Assembly: GCA_005882415.1 (NCBI GenBank)
Contig: VBAE01000212.1
Location: forward strand, 1-23,067
Reading direction: 5' to 3'
Source: Alphaproteobacteria bacterium
GTDB taxonomy: Bacteria > Pseudomonadota > Alphaproteobacteria > Sphingomonadales > Sphingomonadaceae
DNA: 23,067 nt
Position numbers and translations under genes: made by a program. Below the pieces are notes generated by a model, which was given only the letters and a program-made list of their open reading frames with translations, was not told where the DNA came from and did not search any database. Shown here in pieces: positions 1 to 7,090 of the stretch (its first letter is position 1; every line of letters begins with the position of its first letter).

Positions 1-168
1 CAGGGTATTGAGGCCCTCGACCGCTTCGAAGACGATGTCGCCGCCTTTGCCGCCGTCGCCGCCATTGGGGCCGCCATATTCGATATATTTCTCGCGCCGG
101 AAGCTGACGGCGCCCGGGCCGCCGGCACCGGAGCGGAGGAAGATCTTGGCCTGGTCGAGGAAATGCAT
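1..168 (-). CDS. obgE: GTPase Obg, N-terminal part (runs off window)
   Basis: This is the first 56 codons of a gene that continues beyond base 1. The translation begins MHFLDQAKIFLRSGAGGPG and continues with a Gly-rich GGPNGGDGGKGGD stretch. That is the start of the Obg fold, the glycine-rich N-terminal domain of the ribosome-associated GTPase Obg/CgtA, which acts in late 50S assembly and stringent-response control. The G domain lies outside the window. The ATG at 168 is the family's usual start. Its place on the same strand beyond rplU, rpmA and a GNAT gene fits the common alphaproteobacterial order rplU-rpmA-GNAT-obgE, here interrupted by three extra genes. Confidence 0.95.
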   Translation of the reverse strand, partial: MHFLDQAKIFLRSGAGGPGAVSFRREKYIEYGGPNGGDGGKGGDIVFEAVEGLNTL

Positions 169-200
169 GGCGGCGATGTAGGGGAGGGGCGCGCGCTACG

Positions 201-779
201 CTACCCCGGTGGAACCCGAGTCGCGATCATCTGGCGGGTGGCGGCGGCGCGGGCGGCGTCGCGGGGGAGGCCGAGCGCCCCCGCCATTGCGCCGCCGAGC
301 AGCGAATCGCCCAATGCCGCGAGCACCAGCCAGAGGGTGATCTCGTGCACCGGCCGGTCCTCATGGCCCTGGCCGAGCCGGTCGACGAGGTCGTGGATCG
401 CGTCCAGCACCGGGTTCATCGCGTCGCGGTTGCCGGAGAGGATCATCCAGGCGGCGAGCGCCCCCGCGCCCTCGCGTCCGAAGGCGTCGAAGACCTGGTC
501 GACCACCTCGCGCGGATCGATCTCCCCCTGCCGCTCGCGCTCGACCGCCTTGCCGATCTCGGCGGTGATCTTCTCGGACAGGGTGCGGGCGAGCTCGGCC
601 TGGAGCCCCGCCGCCGATCCGAAATGGTGGAGCAGGTTGGCGTGGGTCTTGCCGATCCGGGCGCCGACCGCCTTGAGCGTCACCGCCTGCGGTCCGGACT
701 CGATCAAAAGCTCGCGCGCGGCCTCCAGCGCGGCGGCCCGGCTCTCCTCGGGGGACAGGCGTTCGCGGACTATTGACAT
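201..779 (-). CDS. TetR/AcrR family transcriptional regulator
   Basis: This 192-residue protein has the size and layout of a TetR repressor. An N-terminal helix-turn-helix lies at about residues 25-55, in the stretch VTLKAVGARIGKTHANLLHH, and is followed by an all-helical ligand-binding domain of unknown specificity. The frame is open upstream to 845, but the ATG at 779 (MSIVRERL) is preferred because it puts the HTH at the usual distance from the N-terminus and keeps the gene out of the divergent neighbour. It lies back to back with the PF10118 gene at 827, with a perfect 12-base palindrome between them, so it probably represses that gene and itself. The ligand cannot be inferred. Confidence 0.85.
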   Translation of the reverse strand: MSIVRERLSPEESRAAALEAARELLIESGPQAVTLKAVGARIGKTHANLLHHFGSAAGLQAELARTLSEKITAEIGKAVERERQGEIDPREVVDQVFDAFGREGAGALAAWMILSGNRDAMNPVLDAIHDLVDRLGQGHEDRPVHEITLWLVLAALGDSLLGGAMAGALGLPRDAARAAATRQMIATRVPPG

Positions 780-798
780 TGATGTAAGTATGCAGCAG

Positions 799-810
799 GG
801 ATCATGATCC
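799..810. promoter_or_regulatory. Perfect palindrome between divergent genes, candidate TetR operator
   Basis: GGATCATGATCC is a perfect 12-base palindrome within the 47 bases separating the TetR start (779) from the PF10118 gene start (827). TetR regulators usually bind palindromes in exactly this position. The palindrome is seen; its role as operator is inferred. Confidence 0.5.
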
Positions 811-826
811 TCGAGGAGATACCAGC

Positions 827-1663
827 ATGGCGCGCGCCGCGACACCCTCCGATCTCACCATCACGCCCCGCGACCGCCGCTTCGGCCGTGGCGCCGCGAC
901 GAGCCGCTGGTGGCTGGGCGGCAACCCCTATGGCACCGCCATCTACAACGCTTTGTCGGCGACCTTTCCCAAGGGCGAGGCCTATTTCGTCGAGAGCGTC
1001 CGCGCCTTCCGCGATGGCGCCGAGCCGCGCCTCGCCGCTGAGATCAAGGCCTTCACCACCCAGGAGGTGATGCACAGCCGGGAGCATGTCCAGTTCAACA
1101 AGCGGGCTCTGGACGCCGGCTACGACCTCTCCGGGCTTGAGAAGAAGGTCGACGAGCGCCTCGCCATCGTCCGCGAGCGCGCCCCCGTGGTGAACCTCGC
1201 CGCGACCATGGCGCTCGAACATTTCACCGCGATGATCGCCCATGAGCTGCTCGCCAACCCGCGCCACCTCGCCGGCGCGGACGCGGAGTCCGCGGCGCTC
1301 TGGCGCTGGCACGCGGTCGAGGAGATCGAGCATAAGGGCGTCGCCTACGACACCTGGATGCACGCGACGAAGAACTGGCCGCGCTTCAAGCGCTGGTCGG
1401 TGAAGGCGCGGGTGATGCTGCTGGTCACGCGCAATTTCATGGTCGATCGCACCAAGGGCTCGCTGGAGCTCCTGCGCCAGGACGGGATCACCGGCCCTAA
1501 GGCCTATTGGGGCCTGTTCCTTTACGCCTTCGGGCGGCCGGGGATGATGCGCAAGGTGCTCGGCGCCTGGGTCAGCTATTTCCTCCCCGGCTTCCACCCG
1601 TGGAAGCACGACAACCGGGCGCTGATCGCCGCGGAAGAGAACCGCGCCGCCGCCTACGCCTGA
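827..1663 (+). CDS. PF10118-type predicted metal-dependent hydrolase
   Basis: This 278-residue soluble protein carries the spaced His/Glu motifs of the PF10118 'predicted metal-dependent hydrolase' family: EVMHSREHVQFN near residue 85, ALEHFTAMIAHE near 128 and WHAVEEIEHKGVAYD near 165. Together these resemble a helical di-iron or metal site. The substrate of the family is not established. The ATG at 827 follows an AGGAGA ribosome binding site at about 814-819. Divergent arrangement with a TetR gene suggests ligand-induced expression. Its last 10 bases overlap the 3' end of the convergent DUF1993 gene. Family assignment is fairly sure; enzymatic activity is unknown. Confidence 0.8.
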   Translation: MARAATPSDLTITPRDRRFGRGAATSRWWLGGNPYGTAIYNALSATFPKGEAYFVESVRAFRDGAEPRLAAEIKAFTTQEVMHSREHVQFNKRALDAGYDLSGLEKKVDERLAIVRERAPVVNLAATMALEHFTAMIAHELLANPRHLAGADAESAALWRWHAVEEIEHKGVAYDTWMHATKNWPRFKRWSVKARVMLLVTRNFMVDRTKGSLELLRQDGITGPKAYWGLFLYAFGRPGMMRKVLGAWVSYFLPGFHPWKHDNRALIAAEENRAAAYA

Positions 1664-2181
1664 CTTTCGGGCCCGAGGTTGGGCGCCCCGAGATGCTGCA
1701 GGAAATCCGGCTTGCCGAGGCCGATCCCCGCGTGGCGCAGGATCGCGTAAGCGGTGGTGACGTGGAAGAAGAAGTTCGGGAGCGCGAAGCCGGTGAGATA
1801 GGCCTGGCCGGTGAAGCCGAAGCCCATGCCGTTGGGGAAGCGCAGCTCGACACGGCGATCCTCGCTTCCCGCAAGCGCCGCCGGATCGACGCTGCGGATG
1901 AAGGCGATCGTTCGGTCGCAGCGGTCCCTGAGCTCGTCGAAGCTGGTCTCGGTATCGGGCATGGCGGGGGCCTCGATCCCGGCGAGACGGGCGATGGCGT
2001 TCTTCGCGCTGTCCGACGCCATTTGATATTGGGCGGGGAGGGGCTTCATGTCGTCCGCCAGCTTCGCCTCGAGCAGCTCCGCCTCGGGCCGTTCGGCGGC
2101 GGCCTTGTCCAGCCAGGCCCGCATGTCGGAGAGCGCGTTGACGAAGACCGGCGCCGATGCGTCGTAAATGGTGAAGCTCAT
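1654..2181 (-). CDS. DUF1993 family protein
   Basis: This 175-residue protein begins MSFTIYDASAPVFVNAL and has the helical DinB-like pattern of DUF1993 proteins, with a conserved LPNFFFHVTTAYAILRHAG stretch near the C-terminus (about residues 140-158). DUF1993 members are small proteins related to the DinB/YfiT four-helix bundle; no reaction is established. An earlier in-frame ATG exists at 2271, but the start at 2181 is chosen because CCGGAG precedes it at proper spacing and the upstream stretch is low-complexity and lies across a terminator hairpin. The 3' end overlaps the convergent PF10118 gene by 10 bases. Confidence 0.8.
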   Translation of the reverse strand: MSFTIYDASAPVFVNALSDMRAWLDKAAAERPEAELLEAKLADDMKPLPAQYQMASDSAKNAIARLAGIEAPAMPDTETSFDELRDRCDRTIAFIRSVDPAALAGSEDRRVELRFPNGMGFGFTGQAYLTGFALPNFFFHVTTAYAILRHAGIGLGKPDFLQHLGAPNLGPESQA

Positions 2182-2241
2182 AATATTCTCCGGCTGTTCG
2201 CCCGACCGTGCATCAGCCGCCGCCGCTTGGCCAGCGCGCAA

Positions 2242-2280
2242 AGGCAGCGCGTGCGGCGGGGACGTCCGCACGCGCTGCCT
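2242..2280 (-). terminator. Long hairpin after the GNAT gene, probable terminator
   Basis: A perfect 15-base stem (2242-2256 with 2266-2280, loop of 9) begins 7 bases past the stop of the acetyltransferase gene on the - strand. There is no strong U-tract after it, so it may be a weak terminator or an mRNA-stabilising structure. Confidence 0.6.
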
Positions 2281-2286
2281 AGCGGG

Positions 2287-2859
2287 TCAGGCCGCCATCA
2301 TCGCCGGTACGGTCTCGGCAGTCTCCTCCGCGCCGCAACCCGCGCAGGAGAGCTCCAGCTCGAACAGTCGGCAGGGCGCCATCTCGCCGCGGCCGGCGCT
2401 GTAGCGGGGGGCGATGATCCCGGTCGGGCGGAAACCGAGCTTCTCCAGCACCCGGCCTGAGGCGGGATTGTCGAGGAAGTGGCCGGAGCTGAGCTTGCGC
2501 AGCCTCAGGCTCTGGCAGGCGATCTCGAGCACCGCGCGGCCCGCCTCGGTCGCGTAGCCATTTCCCCAGTGGCGCCGGCCGATCCAGTATCCGAGTTCAA
2601 GCTCGCCCGTAGGACGCCGACCGAGGCCGACGCTGCCGACCAGTTCGGGCGCGCCGTCCGTCCGGCGGAAGACAAGGAAGTTCGATTCGTGCGGCATCCG
2701 TTCGGTGCCGAGGAAGGCTTCGGCATGGTCGAGCCGGTAGGGCCATGGCGCGGTGGCGAGGTTGCGGACCACCGCCTCGTCCGCGATCAGCCGGTGAACC
2801 GCGGCAGCGTCTTCGGCCCAGCCTGGCCTCAACAGCAATCTTTCCGTCCTGTGGAACAT
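2287..2859 (-). CDS. GNAT family N-acetyltransferase (RimJ/RimL-like)
   Basis: This 190-residue protein starts MFHRTERLLLRPGWAEDAAAV, the typical opening of RimJ/RimL-like GNAT enzymes (PF13302 type). It continues with the central strands ELVGSVGLGRR and ELELGYWIGRRHWGNGYATEA, the latter being the acetyl-CoA-binding motif region, and ends with NPASGRVLEKLGFRPTG. It should transfer an acetyl group from acetyl-CoA to an amine or a protein N-terminus; the substrate is unknown. The ATG at 2859 is preceded by AGAGGGGAAA. A GNAT gene between rpmA and obgE is common in alphaproteobacteria, so this is conserved context. The C-terminal 30 residues, which include the pattern CAGC, run past the core fold. 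Confidence 0.9.
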   Translation of the reverse strand: MFHRTERLLLRPGWAEDAAAVHRLIADEAVVRNLATAPWPYRLDHAEAFLGTERMPHESNFLVFRRTDGAPELVGSVGLGRRPTGELELGYWIGRRHWGNGYATEAGRAVLEIACQSLRLRKLSSGHFLDNPASGRVLEKLGFRPTGIIAPRYSAGRGEMAPCRLFELELSCAGCGAEETAETVPAMMAA

Positions 2860-2930
2860 CGCATTTCCCCTCTTCTCGTCGTCCCTGTGGCGACCCGCGG
2901 TGACGGGCCGGTGACGTTTTCGAGGGAGAA

Positions 2931-2962
2931 ATAAAAAAGGGAGAGGGGGCGGCCCCTCTCCC
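2931..2962 (-). terminator. Rho-independent terminator of rplU-rpmA
   Basis: A perfect 10-base GC-rich stem (2939-2948 with 2953-2962, loop of 4) is followed on the - strand by a run of six U. It begins 66 bases past the rpmA stop and is the clearest intrinsic terminator in the window. Confidence 0.92.
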
Positions 2963-3028
2963 TCGAACGGTTCTCTTGTGAGTACCTTGGGGCCGCCCCT
3001 TGCCGGGCGACCCTTTATCGGTGGCCCG

Positions 3029-3304
3029 TTATTCCGCTGCTTCCGTGGTAATCGGCATGTCTACACACACGAATTTGCGGCCGAGCTTCCCGTCGCGGAA
3101 CGAGACTCGGCCGTCGGTAAGCGCAAAAAGGGTGTGGTCCTTGCCGATTCCGACATTGGCGCCGGGATACCAGCGGGTGCCGCGCTGACGCACGATGATG
3201 TTGCCGGCGAGAACGGTCTCTCCGCCGAACTTCTTGACGCCGAGACGGCGGCCGGCGCTGTCGCGACCGTTGCGGGAAGAACCGCCTGCTTTCTTATGTG
3301 CCAT
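3029..3304 (-). CDS. rpmA: 50S ribosomal protein L27
   Basis: This 91-residue protein begins MAHKKAGGSSRNGRDSAGRR and continues LGVKKFGGETVLAGNIIVRQ, the family signature of L27. L27 sits near the peptidyl transferase centre and its N-terminus reaches toward the P-site tRNA. Length and start are normal, with no N-terminal extension to be cleaved. It follows rplU after 32 bases on the same strand and ends before a strong terminator, so the two form one transcription unit. Confidence 0.98.
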   Translation of the reverse strand: MAHKKAGGSSRNGRDSAGRRLGVKKFGGETVLAGNIIVRQRGTRWYPGANVGIGKDHTLFALTDGRVSFRDGKLGRKFVCVDMPITTEAAE

Positions 3305-3336
3305 CGCTACTCTGCCTTACGTCTTGAATGCCGTAC

Positions 3337-3870
3337 TTATTCGGCGTCGTTCTTGGTTTCAACCGGATTGTCGGTCATCGGGCTCTCGGCGCCTTCGACC
3401 TTCAGCGGAGCGGCCTTCTTGGCGCGCGGCTTCTTGGCCCGAGCCTCCGAAGTCGCGGCGGCGGCCGGAGCCTCCTGGACGGGAGCCGCGGCAGCGGTCT
3501 CGGCAACGGCGGGAGCGGCCTCGTCGGCGGCCGGCTTGGCAGCCTTGGCCTTCTTCGGCTTCTCGGCCTGCTGATCGCCGATGCCCAGGATCTTGAGGAT
3601 CGTGTGCTGCTGGCGATGGCCCTTCTTGCGGCGGTAATTGTGCCGGCGGCGCTTCTTGAAGACGATGACCTTGTCGGCCTTCGCCTGGGCGATGATCTCG
3701 GCCGAGACCGTCAGGCCGTCGGTGGAGCGAAGCTCCGAGCCTTCGCCTGCGAGCAGGATATCGCCCAGCGAAATGGTGTCGCCGGCCGCTCCGGCCAGCT
3801 TCTCGACGACGATCTTGTCTCCGGCGGCGACGCGATACTGCTTGCCGCCCGTGCGCACGACTGCGAACAT
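3337..3870 (-). CDS. rplU: 50S ribosomal protein L21 with long Ala/Lys-rich C-terminal tail
   Basis: The first ~100 residues (MFAVVRTGGKQYRVAAGDKI to KKRRRHNYRRKKGHRQQHT) are a standard L21 core that binds 23S rRNA. After this comes a tail of about 75 residues made mainly of Ala, Lys, Pro and Glu, including AEKPKKAKAAKPAADEAAP and a basic KKPRAKK segment. Many alphaproteobacterial L21 proteins have such extensions; their role is unclear and they are probably disordered. The ATG at 3870 is chosen over one 24 bases upstream because MFAVV is the universal L21 start and AGAGAAGAGA precedes it. It leads the rplU-rpmA unit. Confidence 0.97.
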   Translation of the reverse strand: MFAVVRTGGKQYRVAAGDKIVVEKLAGAAGDTISLGDILLAGEGSELRSTDGLTVSAEIIAQAKADKVIVFKKRRRHNYRRKKGHRQQHTILKILGIGDQQAEKPKKAKAAKPAADEAAPAVAETAAAAPVQEAPAAAATSEARAKKPRAKKAAPLKVEGAESPMTDNPVETKNDAE

Positions 3871-3979
3871 GGGTCTCTTCTCTAACAAGTGCATGTGCCC
3901 GCCAGGGAAGACCCCGGCAGGAGGAAGCGCGCAGCTATGTCATGAGGGGGCGGTTGTCAACCAATTGGGGAGGGTTTTG

Positions 3980-4144
3980 TCCTCCCCGCGAGCGGCAGCT
4001 CGGGGGGAGGGGGACCACATGCAATGTGGTGGAGGGGTAACTGGCTCAGTCTCGGAGGTTCGCGCGTGAACTCTCTGAGTCCACCGCCTTCTACCCCTCC
4101 ACCACACTGCGTGTGGTCCCCCTCCCCGTCTCCGACGGGGAGGA
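3980..4144. repeat. Intergenic inverted repeat element (REP/MITE-like)
   Basis: Two arms of about 55-60 bases, 3980-4039 and 4092-4144, are near-perfect inverted copies of each other. The reverse complement of the right arm matches the left arm through the shared block GGGAGGGGGACCACA and the ending GTGGTGGAGGGGTA. Each arm also folds on itself (CCTCCCC with GGGGAGG; CCACA with TGTGG). About 52 unrelated bases lie between the arms. There is no coding potential. Elements with this CCCTCCACCAC/GTGGTCCCCCTCCCC signature are, from memory, scattered between genes in sphingomonad genomes. It lies between the rplU promoter region and the 3' end of hspQ. Confidence 0.8.
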
Positions 4145-4145
4145 T

Positions 4146-4526
4146 TTAATGCCTATGCTGGCGCTTCAGGGCGTAGCGGCCGTCGGCATAGGCTTCGAAC
4201 ATGCCGCGGATCGCCGGGTGGTCGACCGGCTCGTCGCTGTCGTCGGCCTCCAGATTCTGCTGGCTGACATAAGCGATGTAGCTCGACTCCGCATTTTCGG
4301 CGAGCAGATGGTAGAAAGGCTGCTCCTTGGGCGGGCGCAGGTCCTCGGGGATCGATTCGTACCATTCGTCCGAATTGGCGAAGACCGGGTCGACATCGAA
4401 GATCACGCCGCGGAAGTCGAAGATCCGGTGCCGGACGACGTCGCCGATCGCGAAGCTGGCGCGGGCGACCGGCGGCGCTTCGAGGGCGCCGGCCGGGCGG
4501 CTGAAGCTGTAGGTCCTGTCCATCAT
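4146..4526 (-). CDS. hspQ: HspQ-like heat shock / hemimethylated DNA-binding family protein
   Basis: This 126-residue protein contains the YccV/HspQ domain (PF08755). The core at about residues 23-100 reads FAIGDVVRHRIFDFRGVIFD, then VDPVF and the DEWYESIP to QPFYHLLAEN block, ending in YVSQQNLE. HspQ of Escherichia coli is a small protein that stimulates Lon protease and binds hemimethylated DNA; the exact role here is inferred from the family. Two adjacent ATG codons (4526 and 4523) are possible starts, and neither has a strong ribosome binding site. The C-terminal 30 residues (HPAIRGMFEAYADGRYAL) are typical of alphaproteobacterial members. Confidence 0.88.
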   Translation of the reverse strand: MMDRTYSFSRPAGALEAPPVARASFAIGDVVRHRIFDFRGVIFDVDPVFANSDEWYESIPEDLRPPKEQPFYHLLAENAESSYIAYVSQQNLEADDSDEPVDHPAIRGMFEAYADGRYALKRQHRH

Positions 4527-4650
4527 AGCTTCTATGTAGGCTTCCCGCGCGGCGAGGCAAGCGAGCCGCCTTGCGGACCGCATTTCCATCCGCTAATGCC
4601 CGCCGCCTGTCGACCGGCCCGCTCTCGAAGGGGGTGCGCTTTCCAGATGC

Positions 4651-4740
<90 letters not shown>

Positions 4741-4886
4741 TTTACCTGTCCATCAGCGTCCACCGGTGACCCGGAGAACCTAGGTTTTCCGCCCTTTTCG
4801 AGCTATTCTGCGTCCATCGTCGATCGTCCAAATCCACCCACTTCCGGGAGGAGAGGGGGGCATCGGGGGGCATCGAAACAGGGAAA

Positions 4887-6185
4887 ATGGGGGCACCGAT
4901 GCTCACGGATCTGAAAGTGCGACAAGCCAAGCCGAGGGACGCCAACTACAAGCTTTGGGACTCGCTAGGGCTGTACCTCGTCGTGACGCGCGGCGGCGCC
5001 AAATCCTGGCGGTTCAAGTACCGCTTCGCGGACAAGGAGAAGCGGCTCACCTTCGGTCTCTTTCCGGAGGTAAGTCTGGCAGAGGCGCGAAACCGCCGCG
5101 ACGAGGCGAGGCGCCTCGTTCTCGATATGCGCGATCCGGCCGTCGAAGCCATGAAGCGACGCCTTGTAGCGGCCGCCGCAGCGCAGGCGACCTTCGAGAA
5201 GGTGGCCCGAGAGTGGCACGAACTGCAGTCGTCGCGCTGGGTGCCGGTACACGCGTCAGATGTCATCACCAGCCTTGAGAACGAGGTGTTTCCGCATCTC
5301 GGGAGAGTGCCTCTCAAGGAGATCGACGCGCCGCTCGTTCTGGCTGTCCTCAGGAAGATCGAGAAGCGAGGAGCGCTGGAGACTGCGAAGCGTGTGCGGC
5401 AGCGGATGTCGGCAGTCTTCGTGCATGGGATCGCCACTGGTGTTTGCACTACAGACCCTGCGTCAATCGTCACGAAGGCGCTGAAGCCGGCGCCGAGGAA
5501 GACTCGGCAGCCCGCGATGACCGATATCGAGGCCCTTCGCGAGCTCCTCCGAGCCGCCGAGGGATCAGGTGCCAGCCCCGTCACGAAGGTCGCCTCGCGC
5601 CTGCTCGCGCTCACTGCTGTTCGGCCTGGGGTGGTCCGCGGGACCGAGTGGTGCGAGATTGAGGGGGTCGATTGGGACACCGTCCATCCTGAGGATGCGG
5701 AGGCTGCCCTGTGGCGAGTGCCCTCCTCAAGGATGAAACTGGTTCTAGAGCGAAAGGATGAGGTGGCCTTCGAGCACCTGGTGCCGCTGTCGAGACAGGC
5801 GATCGAAGCCATTGCTGCGATCCGGCCGCTGACGAAGCGCCTGCCGATCCTGTTTCCGAGCAACCGGCACCTGCATCGCCCGCTCAGCGAGAATGCGATC
5901 GGGTACTTGTATAACCGTTGTGGCTATCACGGGCGGCACGTGCCCCATGGTTGGCGCGCGGCTTTCTCCACTGTCATGAACGAAAGGGCCGAGCGTGCTG
6001 GCCGCCCCGGCGATCGTGCCGTGATCGATTTGATGTTGGCGCATGTCCCCGCCAACAAGGTGGAAGGCGTTTACAACCGTGCTGCCTATATGGATCGGCG
6101 CCGGGAAATTGCGCAGGAGTGGGCGGATCTCCTGACCGAAGGACTCTGCCCTGCCGGGGATCTCCTGAAGGGGGCCAGGCACTAA
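4887..6185 (+). CDS. P4-type tyrosine recombinase / phage integrase
   Basis: This protein of up to 432 residues has the full domain order of P4-family integrases. The DUF4102-type N-terminal arm-binding domain (LTDLKVRQAKPRDANYKLWD, then SWRFKYRFADKEKRLTFGLFP) covers about residues 1-90. A SAM-like core-binding domain spans about 95-190, and the catalytic domain carries Arg in LTAVRPGVVRG, the HGWRAAF box (HxxR), His in LAHVP and the Tyr nucleophile region VYNRAAYM. All key residues are present, so it looks active. The start is 4887 or an internal ATG at 4899. It excises and integrates DNA at the adjacent tRNA-Ser. The GVVRG segment replaces the more usual GELRG. Confidence 0.93.
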   Translation: MGAPMLTDLKVRQAKPRDANYKLWDSLGLYLVVTRGGAKSWRFKYRFADKEKRLTFGLFPEVSLAEARNRRDEARRLVLDMRDPAVEAMKRRLVAAAAAQATFEKVAREWHELQSSRWVPVHASDVITSLENEVFPHLGRVPLKEIDAPLVLAVLRKIEKRGALETAKRVRQRMSAVFVHGIATGVCTTDPASIVTKALKPAPRKTRQPAMTDIEALRELLRAAEGSGASPVTKVASRLLALTAVRPGVVRGTEWCEIEGVDWDTVHPEDAEAALWRVPSSRMKLVLERKDEVAFEHLVPLSRQAIEAIAAIRPLTKRLPILFPSNRHLHRPLSENAIGYLYNRCGYHGRHVPHGWRAAFSTVMNERAERAGRPGDRAVIDLMLAHVPANKVEGVYNRAAYMDRRREIAQEWADLLTEGLCPAGDLLKGARH

Positions 6186-6504
6186 GGAGCAGGCACTGTT
6201 CTGGCCGGCCGCCTGCGGTCGGTGAGATCCTCAGCCGAACCAGCGAAAGCAGTGAGTTGATGGCGTCTTGTCACCGACTTCCGAGCATTTTTGCTTGCAC
6301 ACCAAGTTTTGCCAAGTAATATCCAAGGGCGTCGCAGGGAGCGGCGCCGAGGCGTGAGAACCTCGCTTGGTGTCGATTTCCCCTCGGCCGGGTGGTCGGT
6401 GCGCATGTCCAGACCGCGTGCGGTTAAAGGCTCCGGCGCATGTCCAAGCATGTTCTCAACACCCGGCCTCCGGGCGGGCGAAGCTTCGGTCAGGGGAGCT
6501 TCGC
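6186..6504. other. Intergenic region between integrase and sigma factor gene
   Basis: These 319 bases contain no convincing gene. They hold a CCCGG-CCT-CCGGG hairpin (6462-6474) and, touching the next start codon, a perfect 8-base inverted repeat described separately. The promoter of the sigma-factor operon should lie here, but no clear -35/-10 pair could be chosen. Confidence 0.6.
6478..6504 (+). promoter_or_regulatory. Hairpin enclosing the sigma-factor ribosome binding site
   Basis: GCGAAGCT (6478-6485) and AGCTTCGC (6497-6504) are perfect inverted copies. The loop and inner arm contain the ribosome binding site GGGGAG (6493-6498), and the 3' arm ends on the base before the ATG at 6505. 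In RNA this would partly hide the ribosome binding site. Structure is seen; regulation is inferred. Confidence 0.5.
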
Positions 6505-7086
6505 ATGCACGGCTTCGCGGATTCAGAACCGGAAGGTTTCGCAGGGGCGCGACCCGACTGCAGCTCTCCGTCCCTCGATCCGGAGGCTCTCACCTTTCGA
6601 CCGACGGTCGAGCAGCTATATCGCTCCGAATCGCCCCGCCTTGTGAAGCTGGTCTCGAGGCGAACGCGGGATCCGGAGGAAGCCCGGGACATCGTCCAGG
6701 AGCTGTTCTCCCGTCTACTGCGCGTGGGAATTGTATCCGGACCGCTTCGAAGGCCGCAGGCTTATCTCAGCAGGATGGCCGTGAACCTCGTTAGGGACCG
6801 CGCCAGAGCCGCCATTCACCGGTCGAGCAGCAAACATCACATCGAGGAGAATGATCTGAGGGCCCCTGACCAGGTGGCAGCACTCGAATCGCGCGACATG
6901 CTCAACCGGATCGAAGCTGCTATGCTGCGGTTGCGCCCGCGCACGCGGGAGATATTCGTTGCTCACAGGATCGACGGCCTCAGCTATGCCGAGATCGCCG
7001 ATCGGATGGGCATTAGCGTGAAAGGCGTCGAGAAGCAGATGGGCAAGGCGATAGCGCAGCTCGATCGTCTTCTGGACCGTAGCTGA
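6505..7086 (+). CDS. ECF (FecI-like) RNA polymerase sigma factor
   Basis: This 193-residue protein has sigma region 2 at about residues 35-100 (VEQLYRSESPRLVKLVSRRT, then EEARDIVQELFSRLL) and region 4 at about 128-190 (LRPRTREIFVAHRIDGLSYA and EIADRMGISVKGVEKQMGKA). It lacks region 3, as ECF factors do. It resembles the FecI group that is switched on by a FecR/TonB-receptor relay. The ATG at 6505 is chosen because CAGGGGAG precedes it; the frame is open upstream. The anti-sigma gene starts 4 bases after its stop, followed by the receptor and lasso isopeptidase, so it should drive this uptake operon when the lasso peptide or another ligand is bound outside. Confidence 0.93.
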   Translation: MHGFADSEPEGFAGARPDCSSPSLDPEALTFRPTVEQLYRSESPRLVKLVSRRTRDPEEARDIVQELFSRLLRVGIVSGPLRRPQAYLSRMAVNLVRDRARAAIHRSSSKHHIEENDLRAPDQVAALESRDMLNRIEAAMLRLRPRTREIFVAHRIDGLSYAEIADRMGISVKGVEKQMGKAIAQLDRLLDRS

Positions 7087-7090
7087 AGTC

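Noticed and set aside
4777..4786. Palindrome AACCTAGGTT between tRNA-Ser and the integrase
   Set aside because: It is short and may be an integrase or excisionase site, but there is no second copy or context to support this.
4855..4874. Tandem GGGGGGCATC repeat before the integrase
   Set aside because: Two 10-base copies in G-rich DNA; possibly an arm-type site, but too little evidence to call a feature.
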